The position numbers were made by a program, and so were the translations under genes. The notes beneath the pieces were generated by a model. That model saw only the letters and a list, made by a program, of their open reading frames with translations, made no database searches and had not been told where the DNA came from. From the NCBI GenBank assembly GCA_026390135.1, contig JAPLGN010000038.1:1-44598 (forward strand): DNA of 44,598 nucleotides, given 5' to 3'. Shown here piece after piece: positions 32,320-42,987 of the stretch; within the stretch, counting starts at the first letter, position 1; every line of letters begins with the position of its first letter. Source of the stretch: Campylobacterales bacterium. Lineage in GTDB: Bacteria > Campylobacterota > Campylobacteria > Campylobacterales > Sulfurimonadaceae.

Positions 32320-33723
32320 ATGAAAAACATAACCACCGCCCTCACTTATCATGATTCAACCAAACACAGACCGCAACGTTATGCTGCAAGTCTAGGCTAT
32401 ATGGACTGGGCAACACAGGCAAACCCTTTTCGCCATTATGAAGATGCTCCGCTCATTGCATTGTCTCACTGGGATGTTACACCGCCGTATCATCTTCTTT
32501 TTGAGCCCGATGCGCTTCCCGTCGCACCGCTATGCCATGAATCTCTTTCTCAGCTCTTGCGTTATTCACTGGGACTTGCGGCAATTAAAAGCCAAGGAGG
32601 TTCTTCGTGGGCACTTCGATGTAATGCCAGCAGCGGTAATCTTCAACCTACGGAGTGTTATGTTATTGCACCTGCGATGGAAGGGATCAGTTCTCAGAGC
32701 ACTCTTAGCCATTATGCCCCACGCGAGCATGCACTGGAACTGCTTCACACCTACGATGAAAAGCTTCCGAAGGGGACGTTTCTTATAGCGCTTAGTTCTA
32801 TTATCTGGAGAGAAGCCTGGAAATACGGAGAACGATCTTGGCGATATTGCCAACTCGATGCAGGGCATGCGTATCAAGCGATCAAAACAGCTGCCGCAAT
32901 GCTCGGATGGGAGTGCCAGATTCAAAGTGTTGAGAGTACTGCAATTGCATCCCTATGTGGTCTTGATCAGACTGAACGCTTTGATCCACATGAGCATGAA
33001 AGCCCCGATATGCTTTTACGTATTTGCGCATCTGAGGAAGCCTTGATCTTGCTCTCAACGCCCAAACTTCAAACCAAAGCCAATCTTCTAAGCCCCGCTC
33101 ATCACGATTGGCCTATTTTAAAAATTATCGAAGAAGCCACCCAAGGTATCTATCCCATTACGTCGCCGCTTCAACCGCAGCGTCACACTCCTTTGCCCTC
33201 AAAAAGTGCAGGAGAGATTATTCTCAAACGCCGAAGTGCCCAAGCGATGGACGGCTCTGCAATAACCGAAATTCAGTTTCGCCAGATACTCGACTCATCT
33301 TTATTTTGCAGTGAAACGAGTGATGTTCATTTTATGATGTTTATTCACCGTGTTGAGGGTCTGTCAAAAGGTCTTTATGCATTTATCCGAGACTCAGATG
33401 ATTTAGAAGAACTCAAAAAAACGATGGATTCTACCTTCCTCTGGGAAGATTATAATAATGGGCTTTATTTACTCAGCCAAGGCGATTACCGTGGCGTAGC
33501 GCAAAGAATTTCGTGCAATCAAGAGATCGCCAAAGAGGGGGCATTCAGTTTTGGAATGGTGTGCAAGTTTGCAGAATCACTTGAGCTTCACGGTGCTATA
33601 GGCTATAAAAACCTCTATCACCACGCTTTCAGTCCCTTTACCATTTTACCATCGGTCGTGCGATTGTGGATACGCGAATTACAACACAGATACCCTACTA
33701 AAATTTATTCTCCGCATCCGTAA
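32320..33723 (+). CDS. SagB/ThcOx-type tandem nitroreductase-fold protein
   Basis: 467-aa FMN-enzyme-like protein. I start at ATG 32320 (MKNITTALTYHDSTKHRP is the usual N-terminus); the longer ORF to 32218 runs through the upstream gene. The first half (about 75-260) contains SSGNLQPTECYVI, the FMN-binding and SagB-like core. A second copy of the fold begins at EIILKRRSAQAMDGSAI (about 305), giving two nitroreductase domains. SagB relatives oxidise thiazolines or oxazolines in peptide maturation, but no precursor or cyclodehydratase gene is nearby, so a stand-alone oxidoreductase is more likely. No ribosome site; TATAAT lies six bases before the ATG. Confidence 0.8.
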   Translation: MKNITTALTYHDSTKHRPQRYAASLGYMDWATQANPFRHYEDAPLIALSHWDVTPPYHLLFEPDALPVAPLCHESLSQLLRYSLGLAAIKSQGGSSWALRCNASSGNLQPTECYVIAPAMEGISSQSTLSHYAPREHALELLHTYDEKLPKGTFLIALSSIIWREAWKYGERSWRYCQLDAGHAYQAIKTAAAMLGWECQIQSVESTAIASLCGLDQTERFDPHEHESPDMLLRICASEEALILLSTPKLQTKANLLSPAHHDWPILKIIEEATQGIYPITSPLQPQRHTPLPSKSAGEIILKRRSAQAMDGSAITEIQFRQILDSSLFCSETSDVHFMMFIHRVEGLSKGLYAFIRDSDDLEELKKTMDSTFLWEDYNNGLYLLSQGDYRGVAQRISCNQEIAKEGAFSFGMVCKFAESLELHGAIGYKNLYHHAFSPFTILPSVVRLWIRELQHRYPTKIYSPHP

Positions 33724-34257
33724 GAGTCAGACACAAAATGACTTTTTTTCCCTGAATATGAAGCGCTTCGGCGGCTTCCGTGAGTGTTGAACCTGTCGTG
33801 ACAATATCATCCACCAAAATAACTTCGTCTTCTTTAAAAGGGAGAGTGTTAAAATTTCGCGGATTAATGAGCCTCTCTTCCACACTTTTCCCTGCATATT
33901 TATAGTTCCAAAATACGGTGTAATATTGGTTGATTTAAGGGCACGGTTCAAAACAGCGGTATGTGAATAACCACTTTTGGAGTTATCATCAATACCGATA
34001 GAAGCTACGCGGTTTTCATAACTCCACTCGTTCGCAAACTTTGAAAATGAATTTTTGGCCAAAAGGGTATAGATATAATATCCCACATCGGTATGTTTGG
34101 TGAGAAGCAAGGCTTCGATAGCATCATAAGGATAAAAAGAATAAACAGGGATGGAACCTAAAACTTTGCGTTTATGGAGAGTGGGTGAGAGAAGAGTTTT
34201 TTGACAGGTAGAGCAAATGTGCGAGAGACTAAAGCGCTCACACATCATACAGCGCAC
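33698..34257 (-). pseudogene. comF: comF, split by a frameshift
   Basis: ComF-type phosphoribosyltransferase-like protein of DNA uptake. It begins with GTG 34257 (VRCMMCERFSLSHICSTCQ, the four-Cys zinc site), overlapping the lepA stop. This frame is good through VLNRALKSTNIT (about 33920). The C-terminal half, WNYKYAGKSVEERLINPRNF and the PRPP-binding VILVDDIVTTGSTLTEA, lies in another frame that ends at 33698. In that second frame a TAA at about 33940 limits the break to roughly 33910-33940. One base gained or lost, or a sequencing error, would explain it. The 3' end overlaps the nitroreductase stop. Confidence 0.82.
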
Positions 34258-34258
34258 A

Positions 34259-36028
34259 TTAGTCCATTTTAAGAACAGACATAAATGCCTCTTGCGGAAG
34301 CTGGACTTTTTTACCCTCTTTTTGTTTGTCGAGGAGTTTGCGTTTACGAGAAATATCTCCCCCGTAACATTTGGCGGTGACGTTTTTCCCCATAGACTTA
34401 ACCGTCTCACGCGCGATAACACGGTTGCCGATACTCGCTTGGATGGCTACTTCGAACAGCTGTCGAGGAACAATCTCTTTCATATTTTTGACCAATGCAC
34501 GCCCTCTGAAATCAGCAGAAGTACGAGGAACGATAACACTGAGAGCATCAACAACTTCCCCTGCTACACGGACATCGAGCTTGACCAAATCTCCATCACG
34601 AAACTCGATAGGATCGTAGTCGAAACTTGCATATCCTTTGGAAGTCGATTTGAGTTTGTCATAAAAATCCACGACGATCTCATTCATCGGCATCGAATAA
34701 ATCAACATAACCCGCGTCTCATTGAGATAATCCATCTTCTCTTGCATCCCACGTTTATTGGTCACCAGAGTAATAACATTCCCCAAATAATCAACCGGAG
34801 TAATGACAGTCGCTCGCACGTATGGCTCTTCGATACGCTCAATAAACTGGGGTTCCGGAAGCTCGCTTGGGTTTTGCACTTCCACCATCGTCCCATCGGT
34901 TTTATACACTTTATATACAACTGATGGAGCCGTAGCGATAAGATCGAGATCAAACTCTCTCTCCAGTCGCTCTTTGATGACTTCCATGTGCAGCATGCCC
35001 AAAAATCCGACACGGAATCCAAATCCAAGCGCCATGGAGGTCTCCGGCTCGTAACTCAAAGAGCTGTCATTGAGCTTGAGCTTATCCAACGCATCACGTA
35101 CCGCTTCAAACTCATCGGTGTCGATAGGATACAACCCTGCAAAAACAAACGGCTTAGCAGGTGCATACTCGGCTACGGGCTGAGCGGTCGGATTTTTTGC
35201 ATCGGTAATCGTATCACCTACGCGGATACTTCCCACATCTTTAACACCCAGTACAACAATCCCGATCTCACCACTTTTGAGAGTTTGCGTCTTTTGGCGG
35301 CGAATAGGATGAGGATACATGAGTTCAAGGACCTGATGGTTTTCACCGTTATGCATAAGTTTGATCATCTGATTCATCTTGATCTCGCCATCAAATACAC
35401 GTACAAGAGCCATTGCTCCCTGATACGCATCAAACCATGAATCGTAAATAATCGCTTTGGTAGTAGCGGCAGGATCTCCGCTAGGGGCTGGGATACGATC
35501 AACAATCGCATCGATCAGCTCACGAATACCCACACCCGTTTTCGCCGAAATCAGCAATGCATCGGTCGCATCGATTCCGATAGTCGCTTCGATCTCTTCA
35601 GCAACACGCTCAGGCTCTGCGGAGGGAAGATCGATCTTGTTGATTACAGGAATAAGTGTGAGATTGTTTTCCATCGCCAAATAGACATTGGCAATGGTTT
35701 GTGCTTCAACCCCTTGCGCCGCGTCAACAATAAGCAATGCCCCATCGCTGGATGCCAGTGATTTAGATACTTCATAGCTAAAATCAACGTGACCCGGAGT
35801 GTCGATGAGATTGAGAATATAGTGTTGACCGTCTTTGACATAGTCTAAACGGACACTCTGCGCCTTGATCGTAATCCCGCGCTCTTGCTCGATGTCCATG
35901 GTGTCCATCATCTGCTTACCCAGTTCACGTTCCGTAACAGAACCGCATTCTTGAATGATTCGGTCAGCCAAAGTACTTTTACCGTGGTCGATGTGGGCGA
36001 TGATTGAAAAGTTGCGAATATTATTCAT
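34259..36028 (-). CDS. lepA: elongation factor 4 (LepA), ribosomal GTPase
   Basis: 589-aa translational GTPase that acts on stalled or back-translocating ribosomes. G1 [10 protein letters not shown]2 region [10 protein letters not shown]3 DTPGHVDF and G4 NKIDLP are intact; the LepA-specific C-terminal domain ([23 protein letters not shown], here [15 protein letters not shown]) is present. Full length. comF follows with a one-to-four base overlap. An extended -10 promoter lies 35 bases upstream. Confidence 0.97.
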   Translation of the reverse strand: MNNIRNFSIIAHIDHGKSTLADRIIQECGSVTERELGKQMMDTMDIEQERGITIKAQSVRLDYVKDGQHYILNLIDTPGHVDFSYEVSKSLASSDGALLIVDAAQGVEAQTIANVYLAMENNLTLIPVINKIDLPSAEPERVAEEIEATIGIDATDALLISAKTGVGIRELIDAIVDRIPAPSGDPAATTKAIIYDSWFDAYQGAMALVRVFDGEIKMNQMIKLMHNGENHQVLELMYPHPIRRQKTQTLKSGEIGIVVLGVKDVGSIRVGDTITDAKNPTAQPVAEYAPAKPFVFAGLYPIDTDEFEAVRDALDKLKLNDSSLSYEPETSMALGFGFRVGFLGMLHMEVIKERLEREFDLDLIATAPSVVYKVYKTDGTMVEVQNPSELPEPQFIERIEEPYVRATVITPVDYLGNVITLVTNKRGMQEKMDYLNETRVMLIYSMPMNEIVVDFYDKLKSTSKGYASFDYDPIEFRDGDLVKLDVRVAGEVVDALSVIVPRTSADFRGRALVKNMKEIVPRQLFEVAIQASIGNRVIARETVKSMGKNVTAKCYGGDISRKRKLLDKQKEGKKVQLPQEAFMSVLKMD

Positions 36029-36062
36029 TAGGTTCTATTGCTCATTTATTTTAATTACTGTA

Positions 36063-36071
36063 ATTATAGCA
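36063..36071 (-). promoter_or_regulatory. extended -10 promoter of lepA
   Basis: On the minus strand TGCTATAAT (TGn + TATAAT), 35 bases before ATG 36028. No clear -35. It lies in the 154-base region shared with the divergent mutarotase gene. Confidence 0.5.
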
Positions 36072-36143
36072 GAGGGTTGCTTAGGAGGTATCAAAGTTAC
36101 TGAGCGGTTGTATGCCCTCTTTCCAAGTGAGAACGAGGGAACA

Positions 36144-36149
36144 TATAAT
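36144..36149 (+). promoter_or_regulatory. -10 box of the mutarotase gene
   Basis: TATAAT, 34 bases before ATG 36183, followed by a TAAAGGA ribosome site. No clear -35. Confidence 0.45.
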
Positions 36150-36182
36150 GCTTAATAAATAACAACAATAAAGGAAAAAACT

Positions 36183-36983
36183 ATGAAAATTGCCATTCCC
36201 GATGTCCTCAATATTAATCACCCGCTTTGCCGTGCCACGATTTTGCTCCAAGGGGCGCAGTTGATTAGTTGGATCCCATCAGGAGCATCGGATGTACTTT
36301 GGTCGAGTGACATTTCCCACTACGCTTCTGACAAAGCATTTCGCGGAGGTATCCCCATCTGCTGGCCGTGGTTTGGCAAAGTGTTCTCTCCTGCACACGG
36401 TTTTGCGCGACTGATGCTATGGGAACTGGTAAATCGCGATGATAATGCCCATGGTGTTGACCTTGAGTTTCGACTAACCGACACTCCTCAAACAAGACAA
36501 ATATGGCCTCATTCTTTCACTCTCTTGCTTCAGATACATTTAGGGACAACGTGCGAAATACTGCTGCATATCGATGCACCGATCCCCACGACGGGAGCGC
36601 TGCATACGTATCTATCAACCTCTGACATTACCCAGTCAACTATCAGTGGTTTAGGGGATTCCTATATCGATACCCTGCAAGAAAATATCCTTATCACTAC
36701 AGAAGAATCCAGTATACAAATACACAGCGAAGTAGACCGTATCTACACCCATCCACAAAGTGAAAATATTCTCACCACACCTGAAAAAACTCTCCATCTT
36801 ACCCACCAACGGCACAGCGATGTTGTCGTATGGAATCCATGGGCTGAGCGTTCTGCCCAAATTGTGGATATGCGTAAAAATGATTATCACAACATGGTCT
36901 GCATCGAAACTGCGCGGATCAGTAAATTCATTATAGAAAAAGATTCCCTTGGGATTAGGCTGCATATTAGTGAACGAAAATAG
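36183..36983 (+). CDS. D-hexose-6-phosphate mutarotase (YeaD-like)
   Basis: 266-aa aldose-1-epimerase-fold enzyme interconverting anomers of glucose-6-phosphate or similar sugars. Diagnostic stretches: GAQLISWIP, RGGIPICWPWFG, AHGFAR with the catalytic His, and VVWNPWAERS near the C-terminus; MVCIETARI contains the catalytic Glu. AAAGGA ribosome site. A single gene upstream of the polysaccharide operon; the link is plausible but not shown. Confidence 0.9.
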   Translation: MKIAIPDVLNINHPLCRATILLQGAQLISWIPSGASDVLWSSDISHYASDKAFRGGIPICWPWFGKVFSPAHGFARLMLWELVNRDDNAHGVDLEFRLTDTPQTRQIWPHSFTLLLQIHLGTTCEILLHIDAPIPTTGALHTYLSTSDITQSTISGLGDSYIDTLQENILITTEESSIQIHSEVDRIYTHPQSENILTTPEKTLHLTHQRHSDVVVWNPWAERSAQIVDMRKNDYHNMVCIETARISKFIIEKDSLGIRLHISERK

Positions 36984-37250
36984 TAAATAAGTTTTTATTC
37001 GATAATAATTTTTACATGACGACTCAATGTTAAACCTAGAAGTGAAAATCACCAAATAAAAGTTCTTTAGAGAAACATAGGATTTTACGCTCTTGTTGTG
37101 ATAAAAAAGACGGATGACTTCGGCAAACAGTGGAGCAATACTGATAACTTTTATATTATCACTATGACCTCGAAATTCAAGAGTATTCGAAATAAGAAAT
37201 TTATCGAATTCACCATAAAAAGCTCATTTTTGTTAATTATACTCTTCGTT
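36984..37250. other. AT-rich region before the polysaccharide operon
   Basis: 267 bases. In-frame codons extend the next ORF back to GTG 37098, but without a ribosome site. GTGATAA (37098-37104) and TTATCAC (37157-37163) form an inverted repeat 52 bases apart, and TATACT at 37238-37243 is a possible -10 directly before ATG 37251. No RNA gene was recognised. Confidence 0.4.
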
Positions 37251-38375
37251 ATGAAATTACCTATTATCTTATTAAGTATCATCATCACATCGGCTCTCTT
37301 GCATCTGCTTTTGATCCGTTTCTCGCAACCGCTTGGACTTATCGATATTCCAAATGAACGCAGTATGCATAAAAAAGCGATTCCACGAGGAGCTGGTATT
37401 GCTATTTTCATGTCGATCCTAATTGTCCAGACTCTCTTCAATTGGGAACATCTCTACACTTACTTTCTTATCTATCTCGCGATTACGATTGTCTTTATTG
37501 TTGGAGTGATTGATGATATTTTTGATAGCTCTCCGCGCCTGAAATTCCTCTTTATCTTCATTGCTGGAACCCTCTTGTTCTGGAATGGAAATTATATCGG
37601 CTCATTGGGTAATTATTTTGGGTACGACATAACGCTTCCTATGCTCATTGCCTTCCCTCTTACCCTATTTGCTATCGCCGGCTTTACCAACGCGTTAAAT
37701 CTCATCGATGGTCTCGATGGCCTGGCAGCTTCCGTATCGCTTATCATTTTGGGTATTTTTTTCGCTATTGGCACGATCTACAACGACACCTTGATCATCA
37801 CACTCTCTTCTTCATTCATCGCTTCGTTGCTCGTGTTTTGGTTTTTCAACTGGAATCCGGCACGTATTTTTATGGGTGACAGCGGATCACTTACTTTGGG
37901 TTTCGTTATTGCAACACTCAGTATCCTCTCGCTGAAATATGCCTCGCCTGCATCGATTTTATTCATCACCGTCATCCCTTTGCTTGATACTTTCATTGTA
38001 ATAATACGGCGTATCCAACGTGGGATTTCTCCATTTAAAGCCGATAAAAACCATATCCATCATTTCATGTATAAAATTAAAGGCGACGTGAGAATTTCAG
38101 TCATCCTTATCGCTTCCATCCAAGCCATGTTTTCGATGATAGGGTTCCAAATACGTGCAGCTGATGGCTTTTTATCCTTGATGCTGTTCACTTTGTTGTT
38201 TTTTGTTTTTTTAAACCTATTTGATCAACGTATCCAATATCGAAAAACATCGAAAAGCATCGAAAAGTTTCAAGATGAAGAAGAGGTTCAAGAAATTGAA
38301 GAAGAAAATAATTTGATTAATCTCACAAATACTTCCATAGGTACATCCATCCTAGCTTCACAGGAGCAAGAATGA
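37251..38375 (+). CDS. wecA: undecaprenyl-phosphate sugar-1-phosphate transferase (WecA/TagO family)
   Basis: 374-aa membrane enzyme that starts glycan assembly by moving GlcNAc-1-P (or a related sugar-P) from UDP-sugar to undecaprenyl phosphate. About eleven helices. Catalytic Asp motifs GVIDDIFD and NLIDGLDGLA, RIFMGDSGSL and the HIHH motif (DKNHIHHFM) are all present. I start at ATG 37251, where the first helix begins as in the family; the reading frame stays open to 37098. The C-terminus carries an acidic Glu-rich tail (EDEEEV-type). It overlaps galE by four bases and is the first gene of the surface-polysaccharide operon. Confidence 0.9.
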   Translation: MKLPIILLSIIITSALLHLLLIRFSQPLGLIDIPNERSMHKKAIPRGAGIAIFMSILIVQTLFNWEHLYTYFLIYLAITIVFIVGVIDDIFDSSPRLKFLFIFIAGTLLFWNGNYIGSLGNYFGYDITLPMLIAFPLTLFAIAGFTNALNLIDGLDGLAASVSLIILGIFFAIGTIYNDTLIITLSSSFIASLLVFWFFNWNPARIFMGDSGSLTLGFVIATLSILSLKYASPASILFITVIPLLDTFIVIIRRIQRGISPFKADKNHIHHFMYKIKGDVRISVILIASIQAMFSMIGFQIRAADGFLSLMLFTLLFFVFLNLFDQRIQYRKTSKSIEKFQDEEEVQEIEEENNLINLTNTSIGTSILASQEQE

Positions 38376-39373
38376 AAATTTTTGTTACCGGAGGAGCCGG
38401 ATATATTGGTTCGCATACTTGTGTAGAACTGTTAAATGCAGGATATGAGGTTGTCGTTTATGATAATTTATCCAACAGTTCCGCTGAAGCAATTCGACGT
38501 GTCGAGCATATCACCGGTAAATCACTACAGCTGATCATTGGTGATATCCGGAATGAAGATGCCACCGCAGATGCGATGACAGGATGTGATGCCGTCATCC
38601 ATTTTGCCGGACTTAAAGCAGTCGGTGAATCCGTCGCCAAACCGCTGGAATATTATGACAATAACGTTCAAGGAACTTTGTCTCTTTTACGGGCCATGCA
38701 AACCAACGCTGTCAAAACACTCGTATTCAGCTCCTCTGCAACGGTTTATGGTAATCCTGAGTATCTCCCGCTCAACGAGAGTCATCCTCTGCGCACCACC
38801 AATCCCTACGGTCAAACGAAACTTATGATAGAAGAAATATTACGTGATCTCTACGTATCCGATCCGTCATGGAAGATTATGCTATTACGCTATTTCAATC
38901 CTGTCGGAGCGCACGAGAGCGGTCTCATCGGAGAAGATCCGCAGGGAATCCCGAACAATCTGATGCCTTTCGTTGCGCAGGTAGCGATCGGGCGACGTGA
39001 TACCTTAAATATTTTCGGAGGAGATTATCCGACGCATGACGGGACGGGAGTAAGAGATTATATCCATGTCGTCGATTTGGCCGAAGGACATCTAAAAGCC
39101 CTTCAAGCATTAGCAACTCCCCAATGTACGGCCATCAATCTTGGAACGGGGACAGGCTACAGCGTACTGGATGTCGTTCATGCCTTTACAAAAGCCAGCA
39201 GTAAAACCATCCCCTATATCATTGCTCCTCGCCGCGATGGAGATATAGCTGCCTGCTATGCAGATTCTTCTACCGCCCGTCAAATCCTCAGATGGAGTGC
39301 ACAGCGTGACTTGGAGAGTATGTGCCGTGATGCATGGAACTTTCAATCTAAAAATCCAAAAGGATATGCATGA
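38372..39373 (+). CDS. galE: UDP-glucose 4-epimerase
   Basis: 333-aa NAD-dependent SDR epimerase making UDP-Gal or UDP-GalNAc. GGAGYIGSH binds [11 protein letters not shown] and the catalytic NPYGQTK (Tyr-x-x-x-Lys) are present, and [17 protein letters not shown] and [14 protein letters not shown] are GalE-typical. Four-base overlaps with wecA upstream and wecB downstream. Confidence 0.95.
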   Translation: MKIFVTGGAGYIGSHTCVELLNAGYEVVVYDNLSNSSAEAIRRVEHITGKSLQLIIGDIRNEDATADAMTGCDAVIHFAGLKAVGESVAKPLEYYDNNVQGTLSLLRAMQTNAVKTLVFSSSATVYGNPEYLPLNESHPLRTTNPYGQTKLMIEEILRDLYVSDPSWKIMLLRYFNPVGAHESGLIGEDPQGIPNNLMPFVAQVAIGRRDTLNIFGGDYPTHDGTGVRDYIHVVDLAEGHLKALQALATPQCTAINLGTGTGYSVLDVVHAFTKASSKTIPYIIAPRRDGDIAACYADSSTARQILRWSAQRDLESMCRDAWNFQSKNPKGYA

Positions 39374-40515
39374 AAAAAATCCTTATCGTCTTTGGAACCC
39401 GTCCAGAGGCCATCAAAATGGCACCGCTGGTTAAAGCGTTCCAAAACCATCCAGAAAGTTTTGAAACCAAAGTGTGTGTCACGGCTCAGCATCGGGAAAT
39501 GCTTGATCAGGTATTAAGCCTTTTTGAGATTACCCCTGAATATGACCTCAATATTATGAAGCCGGGGCAAGATCTGTATGATATTACTGCAAATGTCCTA
39601 CTGGGGATGAAAAGCGTTTTGCACGACTATAAACCGGATATTGTATTCGTCCATGGAGATACTACCACTACCTTTGCCGCATCCCTGGCTGCGTTTTATC
39701 AGCAGATTAAAATCGCCCACATCGAAGCAGGTCTGCGTACCGGCAACATCTACAGCCCATGGCCCGAAGAAGCGAACCGACAGCTCACTTCTCAAATCGC
39801 CGCCTATCATTTTGCACCCACGGCAACGAGCAAAGCCAATCTTTTAAAAGAAAATGTCAATGAGCTAAAGATATCCGTCACGGGAAATACCGTTATCGAC
39901 GCTCTCTTTTTAGCACTCGAAAAAATTCAAAACACTCCTTTATTGGAAAAAGAGATCATTGCCAAACTCACCTCTCTTTATCCTTTTAACCCCGCGAGAA
40001 AAATCATCCTCGTCACCGGTCACCGCCGCGAAAATCATGGGCAGGGCTTTATCAATATTTGTGCTGCATTTAAAACATTGGCGGGAAAAAATCCGAGCAT
40101 AGACATCGTCTATCCCGTCCACTTGAATCCCAATGTTCAAAAACCGGTCAAAGAGATTTTGGGTGATATTCCAAATGTTTATCTGATAGAACCGTTGCAG
40201 TACGAAACATTTCTCTATCTGATGAATAAATCCTATTTTATCATTACCGATAGCGGCGGAGTTCAAGAAGAAGCACCGAGTTTGGGCAAGCCGGTATTGG
40301 TGATGCGCGATACCACCGAGCGTCCCGAAGCACTCGAAGCCGGAACGGTCAAACTCGTCGGAACCGATACTGCAAAAATTATTGCCGAAGCGCAGCTGTT
40401 GCTGGATTCGGATCAAGCATACACGACAATGTCAAAAGCCCATAACCCCTACGGTGATGGCAAAGCATGTGAACGCGTTATAAACTTTTTATTAAAGGAT
40501 ACTTATGAAAAATAA
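39370..40515 (+). CDS. wecB: UDP-N-acetylglucosamine 2-epimerase (non-hydrolysing)
   Basis: 381-aa GT-B-fold enzyme converting UDP-GlcNAc to UDP-ManNAc. [43 protein letters not shown] and [18 protein letters not shown] match the family, including the catalytic His and Glu region. It overlaps wecC by 11 bases. With wecC it makes UDP-ManNAcA. Confidence 0.96.
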   Translation: MKKILIVFGTRPEAIKMAPLVKAFQNHPESFETKVCVTAQHREMLDQVLSLFEITPEYDLNIMKPGQDLYDITANVLLGMKSVLHDYKPDIVFVHGDTTTTFAASLAAFYQQIKIAHIEAGLRTGNIYSPWPEEANRQLTSQIAAYHFAPTATSKANLLKENVNELKISVTGNTVIDALFLALEKIQNTPLLEKEIIAKLTSLYPFNPARKIILVTGHRRENHGQGFINICAAFKTLAGKNPSIDIVYPVHLNPNVQKPVKEILGDIPNVYLIEPLQYETFLYLMNKSYFIITDSGGVQEEAPSLGKPVLVMRDTTERPEALEAGTVKLVGTDTAKIIAEAQLLLDSDQAYTTMSKAHNPYGDGKACERVINFLLKDTYEK

Positions 40516-41725
40516 AACCGTCTGTATTATTGGATTAGGCTATATTGGATTGCCAACAGCAGCTTTGTTGGCGAATAGACACTATCAGGTTCACGGTGTT
40601 GATGTCGTTCAAAAAACGGTTGATACAATCAACCAAGGCAAAATCCATATCGTTGAACCCGAACTCGACACCTTCGTCCGTTCAGCCGTCAACTCCGGTA
40701 ACTTAAAAGCCTCTATCACACCGGCTAAAGCCAATGTTTTTATTCTTGCTGTCCCAACCCCGTTTCATCATAACGATGATCCCTCCGCATGCCCGGCACC
40801 CAACATTGACTACGTCATCTCGGCTGCCCGATCAATCGCTCCGTACGTTCGTGAGGGAAATATCGTCATTCTTGAATCCACCTCTCCCGTCGGAACCACC
40901 GACAAAGTAGCGGAAATTCTGGCTGAATGCGGCATTGATACCACACGGGTTCATATCGCCCACTGCCCCGAGCGTGTACTTCCGGGACACATCATGCGCG
41001 AACTGGTCGAAAATGACCGTATCGTTGGCGGTATAACACCAGAAGCTACGAAAGTAGCCGCCGATTTTTACCGAACCTTCGTCTCTGGTGAAGTTCTCGA
41101 AACAGATGCCAAAACTGCCGAGATGGCAAAACTCACTGAAAACAGTTTCCGTGATGTCAACATCGCCTTTGCCAATGAGCTCTCCATTTTGTGTGACAAA
41201 TTTGGCATCGATGTCTGGAATCTCATCCGGCTTGCCAATCGTCACCCTCGTGTTAACATCCTCCAACCAGGAGCAGGAGTCGGCGGGCACTGTATTGCCG
41301 TCGATCCATGGTTTATTGTCCACAAAGGGGGAGAGGATGCCAAAATCATCCGCGCTGCACGTGAAGTCAACAACTACAAAACCGAATGGGTAATCAAAAA
41401 GATTAAAGACAGTGCTGCAAACTTTGAAGCGGCTCATGGCAGAAAAGCCAAAGTTGCCTGTATGGGTCTGGCATTCAAACCCGATATTGATGATCTGCGC
41501 GAATCTCCAGCACTCTATATTGCCCAACGATTACTTGCTGATGGCATAGATATCTTAGCCGTAGAACCCAATATCGACAGTCACAAAGATTTTCCGATTA
41601 TCGACACTGCCGTCGCCGTGGATGAAGCGGATATTGTTGTATTTTTAGTCAAACACAAGGTATTCAAATATCTCAGCATAACCGACAAAGAAGTGTTGGA
41701 TTTTTGTAGTGTAACCATCCATTAA
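40505..41725 (+). CDS. wecC: UDP-N-acetyl-D-mannosamine dehydrogenase
   Basis: 406-aa NAD-dependent enzyme oxidising UDP-ManNAc twice to UDP-ManNAc[15 protein letters not shown] binds [39 protein letters not shown] and [12 protein letters not shown] with the catalytic Cys are diagnostic of the WecC branch. It overlaps the flippase gene by one base (TAATG). Confidence 0.96.
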   Translation: MKNKTVCIIGLGYIGLPTAALLANRHYQVHGVDVVQKTVDTINQGKIHIVEPELDTFVRSAVNSGNLKASITPAKANVFILAVPTPFHHNDDPSACPAPNIDYVISAARSIAPYVREGNIVILESTSPVGTTDKVAEILAECGIDTTRVHIAHCPERVLPGHIMRELVENDRIVGGITPEATKVAADFYRTFVSGEVLETDAKTAEMAKLTENSFRDVNIAFANELSILCDKFGIDVWNLIRLANRHPRVNILQPGAGVGGHCIAVDPWFIVHKGGEDAKIIRAAREVNNYKTEWVIKKIKDSAANFEAAHGRKAKVACMGLAFKPDIDDLRESPALYIAQRLLADGIDILAVEPNIDSHKDFPIIDTAVAVDEADIVVFLVKHKVFKYLSITDKEVLDFCSVTIH

Positions 41726-42987
41726 TGCAACAAAAAATCCTTCGCTTATTCTCGAGTGATCAGAGTATCTTTTTATTGTCTAATATAGTATTTAGCGCTT
41801 CTACTTATATGGTGATGCTGTTTATACCTTATATGCTGACTATGGAATCTATGGCTGAATTCTCATCGGTTTACAATGCCCTGCTCCTCTTGCTTGGCAT
41901 TTTTGAATTCGGAATCCCCATAAGCTTTTTACGATTTTATCAGATGTACAAAATCACCTTTTTAATCAATGCTGTTTTGCAACTGACCATTTTAGCAGGG
42001 TTGATTATTATTGCTTTTTCCCCTTTGGGGACTCTGCTGATAGAAGGTTTCCATTTAGAGCAAAGCGAGATGAACATAATCCTTTTCTTCATTGCCCTGA
42101 TAACACAGTTAAGTTGGTCATTTAGCCGAAATATTTTATTGGCAGAACGAAGATATACTTTTATTTTGACCCTCTCCGTCTTCATATTTCTCATACGGAC
42201 CTTTTCTTTAGGGTATCTCTATTATCTTGAAACTCTTCGCCTAAACTCCATCTTAATGTCGATGTTTATTATCCCGTTCATCCCTGTTTTCTACGTTTTA
42301 CTAGCAAATAATGTTAACATAATTAGCACTTCCGATATCATAAGCAATTACCGCCGCACCAAAAAAATATTTTTCTTTTATTTAAAACGTTTTATAAAAT
42401 TTTCTCTAATGACTTTTATTATTGGTGTTTTATATGTTTTTTCCGGACGCTATTTGATCATTTATCTTACAGAACAACATCAAATTTCTCTACTGGCTGA
42501 CTTGGGATATGCGATGACATTTTTGGGAATCATGACAATCGCTTCTGCCTCATTTAGAACATTTTTTGTCTCTAAGTTTCATTTAGGAGACAAAAAATCC
42601 ATTATACTTCACCTCAATAACTATATGAAACAAATTAACTTACTAGTTATATTTGCCATTCTCATCGCAGCATTGCTGAGCATAACCGTATACTTTATCA
42701 TGCCAAATTATTTATCGATCAATGCCCCTATTTTTGTCTTTATAATGACCGCATCGTATGGGATCATATTTCTCATGAGTCTTATAACTTTTTTATCCCC
42801 GACGATGAATTACAATGTTCTAGAAATAACGATTAATGCTGCACGCTTGATCATTATTGTAGCAATTACACGATTTGTATTTTTAAAGAATCCTATTTTT
42901 GGATTTTTACTCATCAATTTAGTACTCTTGATTGCCGAACTCATATTTGCCAAAATCATATTAAAAAGGTTGCACTATGTTCACTAA
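41725..42987 (+). CDS. polysaccharide flippase-like protein (Wzx/MATE-type)
   Basis: 420-aa hydrophobic protein with about twelve transmembrane helices, the size and helix count of Wzx oligosaccharide-lipid flippases. Sequence identity of this group is low, so the call rests on topology and on its place between sugar-nucleotide genes and a polymerase. It would flip the undecaprenyl-linked repeat unit to the periplasm. Codon use is more AT-rich than in wecB or wecC, as usual for these genes. It overlaps the polymerase gene by 11 bases. Confidence 0.72.
   Translation: MQQKILRLFSSDQSIFLLSNIVFSASTYMVMLFIPYMLTMESMAEFSSVYNALLLLLGIFEFGIPISFLRFYQMYKITFLINAVLQLTILAGLIIIAFSPLGTLLIEGFHLEQSEMNIILFFIALITQLSWSFSRNILLAERRYTFILTLSVFIFLIRTFSLGYLYYLETLRLNSILMSMFIIPFIPVFYVLLANNVNIISTSDIISNYRRTKKIFFFYLKRFIKFSLMTFIIGVLYVFSGRYLIIYLTEQHQISLLADLGYAMTFLGIMTIASASFRTFFVSKFHLGDKKSIILHLNNYMKQINLLVIFAILIAALLSITVYFIMPNYLSINAPIFVFIMTASYGIIFLMSLITFLSPTMNYNVLEITINAARLIIIVAITRFVFLKNPIFGFLLINLVLLIAELIFAKIILKRLHYVH

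Noticed and set aside
33727-34422. 231-aa protein on the minus strand as one gene
   Set aside because: Its first part overlaps lepA out of frame and its last part is the wrong frame of comF; only the middle is genuine ComF.
34217-34924. 235-aa plus-strand frame inside lepA
   Set aside because: Shadow of the well-supported lepA gene; no domain or ribosome site.
40832-41527. 231-aa minus-strand frame inside wecC
   Set aside because: Shadow frame opposite a clear UDP-ManNAc dehydrogenase.
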